Of a stretch of 64,000 nt of DNA, positions 61,077 to 64,000 are shown one piece after another. Origin of the DNA: JAEUMD01 sp036768475. Lineage in GTDB: Bacteria; Pseudomonadota; Alphaproteobacteria; Rhizobiales; Hyphomicrobiaceae. The DNA lies in assembly GCA_036768475.1 (NCBI GenBank), contig DAIPMW010000016.1, positions 1 to 64,000 of the forward strand, in the 5' to 3' direction. The position numbers and the translations under genes are program-made. A model generated the notes under the pieces. That model did no database searches. It had not been told where the DNA came from and worked only from the letters and a program-made list of their open reading frames with translations. Numbering within the stretch: the first letter of the stretch is position 1; each line of letters begins with the position of its first letter.

Positions 61077-62420
61077 TCAGGCGGCCTCGGAGCCCAAGGC
61101 CGGCGCATTCTTATCCTCCGCCTGGTCTGCATCGGATCTCAGCGCGATGCCGATGTAGCGAACTCTGCCTGCAATCTTGGCTTTCTGTACGCCAAGCTCG
61201 CCAAATTCCCTGCCGAAGGTTGGCAGTGCGAGGGGCTCCTTATTCTGCTCTTCGCACCATGCACAGTAGTCTTCGTAGAGTGTCGTAGCAGTCAGACTTG
61301 AACCATCCTGAGTATCGATTCTCTCCTTGTAGAAGCGCTCAACATCGGTTTCAGGGGCCACCAGCCGCTGGGGCTGGGCCAGAGGCGCCGACTTGTTGTC
61401 GTTGGCGCCGGAACGCGGCGGTTCAATCGCAACGGGCGCTGCGGGCTCTGCCGCAACCTCCGCCACCGCTGCCGCGGCGATGTCGAGATCGGACTGTTCG
61501 TCCGGCGTCTCGATGCTTCCGGTCTCCTCAAACCGAGGAGCAGCAATGGCCTCGACGGCGCGCTCTGGCATGACAGCCGGAGCGGCCCTGGCCGGTGCGG
61601 TCTCGCGCAGGCGCACCATCCTGGGTGCGGCAGGAGCAAGACGCTGGTCGATGCGCCAGGTCGAGAACGCGATGTACATGCCAAAGCCGGAACCGATCTC
61701 GAGCAGGATTGCGATGAACGCCGTCAGCGCCATCTGAACCGTGTCGATGTCAATTCCTGCAATCTTGGCCAGCACGGCGGCTTGAGGATCGGCCTCTGCC
61801 ATCACGCCACCGGTGCCCGCAGATGCAATCTTGGTCTGCGTCTCGGCGATACGTGCCTCGAGTGCCGCGCGCTGCTCGGCCGAGCCGAGTTCCGCAGCCA
61901 GGGCAAGATACTTGTCGCAATACGTACGCTGATACTTGCCCTTGGTCTTGGTGCAACCATCGGTCCACTTCCAGGCGCGGTCATTCTTGGCCGCCTCCAT
62001 TTCGCTTTGAACCGTTGCTGCCGGGCGATGCTGTGGCACCCAGGAGAGCTGCTCCTGTGCCCGCTGCAGATCGGCCCGCAGATCCTTATAGGTCTGTGCC
62101 GCGACTTGACGCTGCCCGGCCGTATCGAGCCGGTTCAATGCAGCGTGACCGAAGGCCGAGGTCAGCGAATAGCTGGTGACGACGACCCAGACAACGGCAG
62201 ATGCCACCGCCTGTGACCACATTCTGTTTCGTATTGCGGCGAACAGGAAGAACGGTATCAGTGCCTTGAGGCAGTCGGCGGCGGCAGAAGCCGCACCATA
62301 GATCTGACCGTCCAGCTCGGTTTTGCCGAGGCTGAGTCCAAAACGCCAATTCATCGCAGCGGAGACTGCCAATAGCACTCCCGCCGCGAGGACGCCTAAC
62401 ACGCCTAGAGCATGTCTCAT
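61077..62420 (-). CDS. Membrane protein with coiled-coil and C-terminal soluble domain, unrecognised
   Basis: A 447-aa protein. The N-terminal half has about three hydrophobic segments (VLGVLAAGVLLAVSAAMNWR; LKALIPFFLFAAIRNRM; MWSQAVASAVVWVVVTSYSL) with a charged coiled-coil stretch (about residues 105-205), a fourth helix (ALTAFIAILLEIGSGFGMYI, about 232-251), then an alanine/proline-rich linker. The last about 90 residues look like a compact soluble domain (FYKERIDTQDGSSLTATTLY; YCAWCEEQNKEPLALPTFGR), reminiscent of phage or plasmid replication/primase accessory domains. I do not recognise the family with certainty. Tandem hairpins end the transcript. Confidence 0.78.
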   Translation of the reverse strand: MRHALGVLGVLAAGVLLAVSAAMNWRFGLSLGKTELDGQIYGAASAAADCLKALIPFFLFAAIRNRMWSQAVASAVVWVVVTSYSLTSAFGHAALNRLDTAGQRQVAAQTYKDLRADLQRAQEQLSWVPQHRPAATVQSEMEAAKNDRAWKWTDGCTKTKGKYQRTYCDKYLALAAELGSAEQRAALEARIAETQTKIASAGTGGVMAEADPQAAVLAKIAGIDIDTVQMALTAFIAILLEIGSGFGMYIAFSTWRIDQRLAPAAPRMVRLRETAPARAAPAVMPERAVEAIAAPRFEETGSIETPDEQSDLDIAAAAVAEVAAEPAAPVAIEPPRSGANDNKSAPLAQPQRLVAPETDVERFYKERIDTQDGSSLTATTLYEDYCAWCEEQNKEPLALPTFGREFGELGVQKAKIAGRVRYIGIALRSDADQAEDKNAPALGSEAA

Positions 62421-63625
62421 TAGATTGCCCTCTCCTTGTGCGGACAGCCGGTGTCTGCCTGACGCCGGCCTGTGATCTTGTTAGCCTGAGGGGTCGGCTT
62501 CCATCTCTTACGTGCAACCAGTGCGTGTGGAACCAATCCGTAGAAGAAGAGCGCGTTCGGTCATCTGTGAGCTCCGGGGCCATTCCCCAATGGCTGCCGG
62601 CAGATGTCGAAAGCGTTCCCGGTTCGACACACACGAGAGATGGAGGCCCTGGCGCAGATAGATGCCATTGCGCAGTTTCAGTCGCCGCTCGACCGAGGCT
62701 GTGCAGAACGCATCGAATTGGCCAGGGATAACAAGTCTTACGCAGAGAATACGCCCCCTCGCGTCGGAGGCTAGCTCGATTCGTAGCGATTTGTTAAGGG
62801 AATCAGTTGGCTACCAATCGACCCAGAAAAATTTGGGACGGTAGGTACACGACTTGGCCGTGCGCAAGGGGCTCTCCCTTTTCCACATGCTGGAGAGACT
62901 TATGCACAGACCATCCCCAGCCCGGACCGCAGAAACCCACAACATCTAGTGGTCGACATCACGGCAACACCTACCTGTGCCCATTCAGCAGATTTGCTCT
63001 ACCCTCACTGTGCCGTTGCAGCTTTCGCGATCGCTCCCGCTGGAGCTCGGAACTGGAGCCTTAGGGCAGGATAACTGCTGTCGCATTTCGGGCACGCCTT
63101 AAATGGACCAGAAAATGCGAGTTGCATCAGCTTCAGGTTCGTGAAAAATTGAAATCAGAAGGTCGGATTGCGCAGCGGAGACGACTTTTCTCGGTGACTC
63201 GATCCTCGACGACACGAGACGGCACCTACTGCCTTATCACGCTCTGATGTATCTGCTCATCTGGACAACTCGCAGGTCGGGCGCTCGATTGATCCCAATC
63301 AGCGCCTACAGGCTAATCCAGGCGGCATGAGCGCCGTTGGAGGAACGAGCACACAGGCTCGACCGAAGCCTTCGGATGCCGAGGTCGGCTGAAACTCCAG
63401 GTTGCCGAGAGCAAAGCGGACAACAACACGCAATCCGTTGGATTTGGGTGTGTCTCATCGCCGGAGACATGCCATTCGAGCTGGCTTTCTCGCCGGGATC
63501 GGAGAGAAGGATCAGCCGGATTTCCGATCTCGCCTTGGCGGGCCGGTCGTGCGGCGTGCGGAGGCCGCTCAAAGTTGTGGGTTCAAGCAATCTTGGAGCG
63601 GTATGTCGCTGGAGAGGGTATCGCC
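62421..63625. other. Long intergenic region
   Basis: About 1,200 bases with no gene I can support. Frames on both strands are short, lack ribosome-binding sites and have no recognisable family features. A few blocks are AT-richer. It could hold a decayed gene or a non-coding RNA. The right end contains the promoter of the gene starting at 63626. Confidence 0.45.
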
Positions 63626-64000
63626 ATGCGTTTCGTCGGAAGCCTTGTGTTCCTGATCGGCGCCCTGTGCCTTGGCGCCTTTGCCTACTTTCCCAACAAC
63701 ACCTCACACTACGGCCGGCTCGCCCAGATCGCTGACATCAAGGCCGGCGCAGACCGCGTTGGACGCCTGCCTTCCGGTGACGTCACGCCGGGCGTGCGAG
63801 CGCCGCGGACGTTCTCGCCCGGCCTGCAATTGCTCCGCTGGGAACGCGATGGACGGGCGATAACCGCTTCCGCCTCACGACTTGGCAGTACGTCGGCCAT
63901 TCCGGCGGCTGCAGACATCTCCCCGGCACCTTCGCCTACACTTGCGACCTTTGAACAGAATGCACCGGCCGCCCATACGCGTCATGCTTGGCGCATCGTC
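63626..64000 (+). CDS. Exported or membrane-anchored protein, partial at right edge
   Basis: An open frame from ATG 63626 to the end of the window, 125 codons visible. An N-terminal hydrophobic segment (VGSLVFLIGALCLGAFAYF) looks like a signal anchor, followed by a hydrophilic part with Pro/Ala-rich stretches. A GGAGAGGG ribosome-binding site lies about 7 nt before the ATG. Family not recognised; its C-terminal part is outside the window. Confidence 0.6.
   Translation, partial: MRFVGSLVFLIGALCLGAFAYFPNNTSHYGRLAQIADIKAGADRVGRLPSGDVTPGVRAPRTFSPGLQLLRWERDGRAITASASRLGSTSAIPAAADISPAPSPTLATFEQNAPAAHTRHAWRIV

Noticed and set aside
63337..63735. A 132-codon plus-strand frame before the right-edge gene
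   Set aside because: No ribosome-binding site or family features, and it overlaps in another frame the better supported start at 63626.

Overview
The window looks like chromosomal DNA from a GC-rich alphaproteobacterium, most likely of the Hyphomicrobiales. The support is an imuA-imuB-dnaE2 cassette behind an alphaproteobacterial type LexA box (GAAC-N7-GAAC), two DctP-DctQ-DctM TRAP transporters, an ECF42-like sigma factor with DGPF proteins, a rhizobial type D-tartrate dehydratase, and an integrase relic resembling those common in rhizobia. The assignment is inference; no rRNA or tRNA gene was seen to anchor it.

Layout. 0-3.3 kb: aprM-aprB-aprA on the minus strand (dissimilatory APS reductase, probably for sulfur oxidation). 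3.7-9.3 kb: SOS mutagenesis cassette imuA-imuB-dnaE2. 9.3-9.8 kb: decayed tyrosine integrase. 10.1-12.2 kb: two YCII/DGPF proteins and an ECF42-like sigma factor in an overlapping operon. 12.2-19.2 kb: a run of small single-domain proteins (GST, ABM-like, three VOC, three SRPBCC, a DHFR/RibD-like reductase, two related membrane proteins, a cupin). 19.5-23.5 kb: ketopantoate reductase-like enzyme, SoxW-like thioredoxin, TauE/SafE exporter, dusA. 24.0-25.2 kb: an unrecognised 348-aa protein overlapping a 51-aa proline-rich ORF.

25.3-50.3 kb is a catabolic region. It holds an IclR regulator divergent from a TRAP operon ending in a GMC oxidoreductase; an orphan nuoI; a GntR/FCD regulator divergent from a panB-like gene followed by TRAP genes, a phytanoyl-CoA dioxygenase-like protein and an ABM protein; a sterol-desaturase-like hydroxylase; small membrane proteins; D-tartrate dehydratase; a FUSC protein; a ThDP enzyme with an acyl-CoA ligase; and an MFS permease divergent from an AraC regulator. 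A palindrome TGATATATYA recurs in front of four transcription units here and may be the GntR operator.

51.5-57.2 kb is the most unusual system: a tight four-gene operon of a KamA-type lysine 2,3-aminomutase, two different D-Ala-D-Ala-ligase-like ATP-grasp enzymes and a 758-aa GNAT-HDAC-GNAT fusion. It suggests a pathway that makes, ligates and (de)acylates beta-lysine. 57.6-64 kb holds another SRPBCC protein, an Xre regulator with a SulP permease, a small unknown, a 447-aa membrane protein with tandem terminators, and a gene cut by the right edge. Two families of dispersed intergenic repeats lie between 32 and 58 kb.
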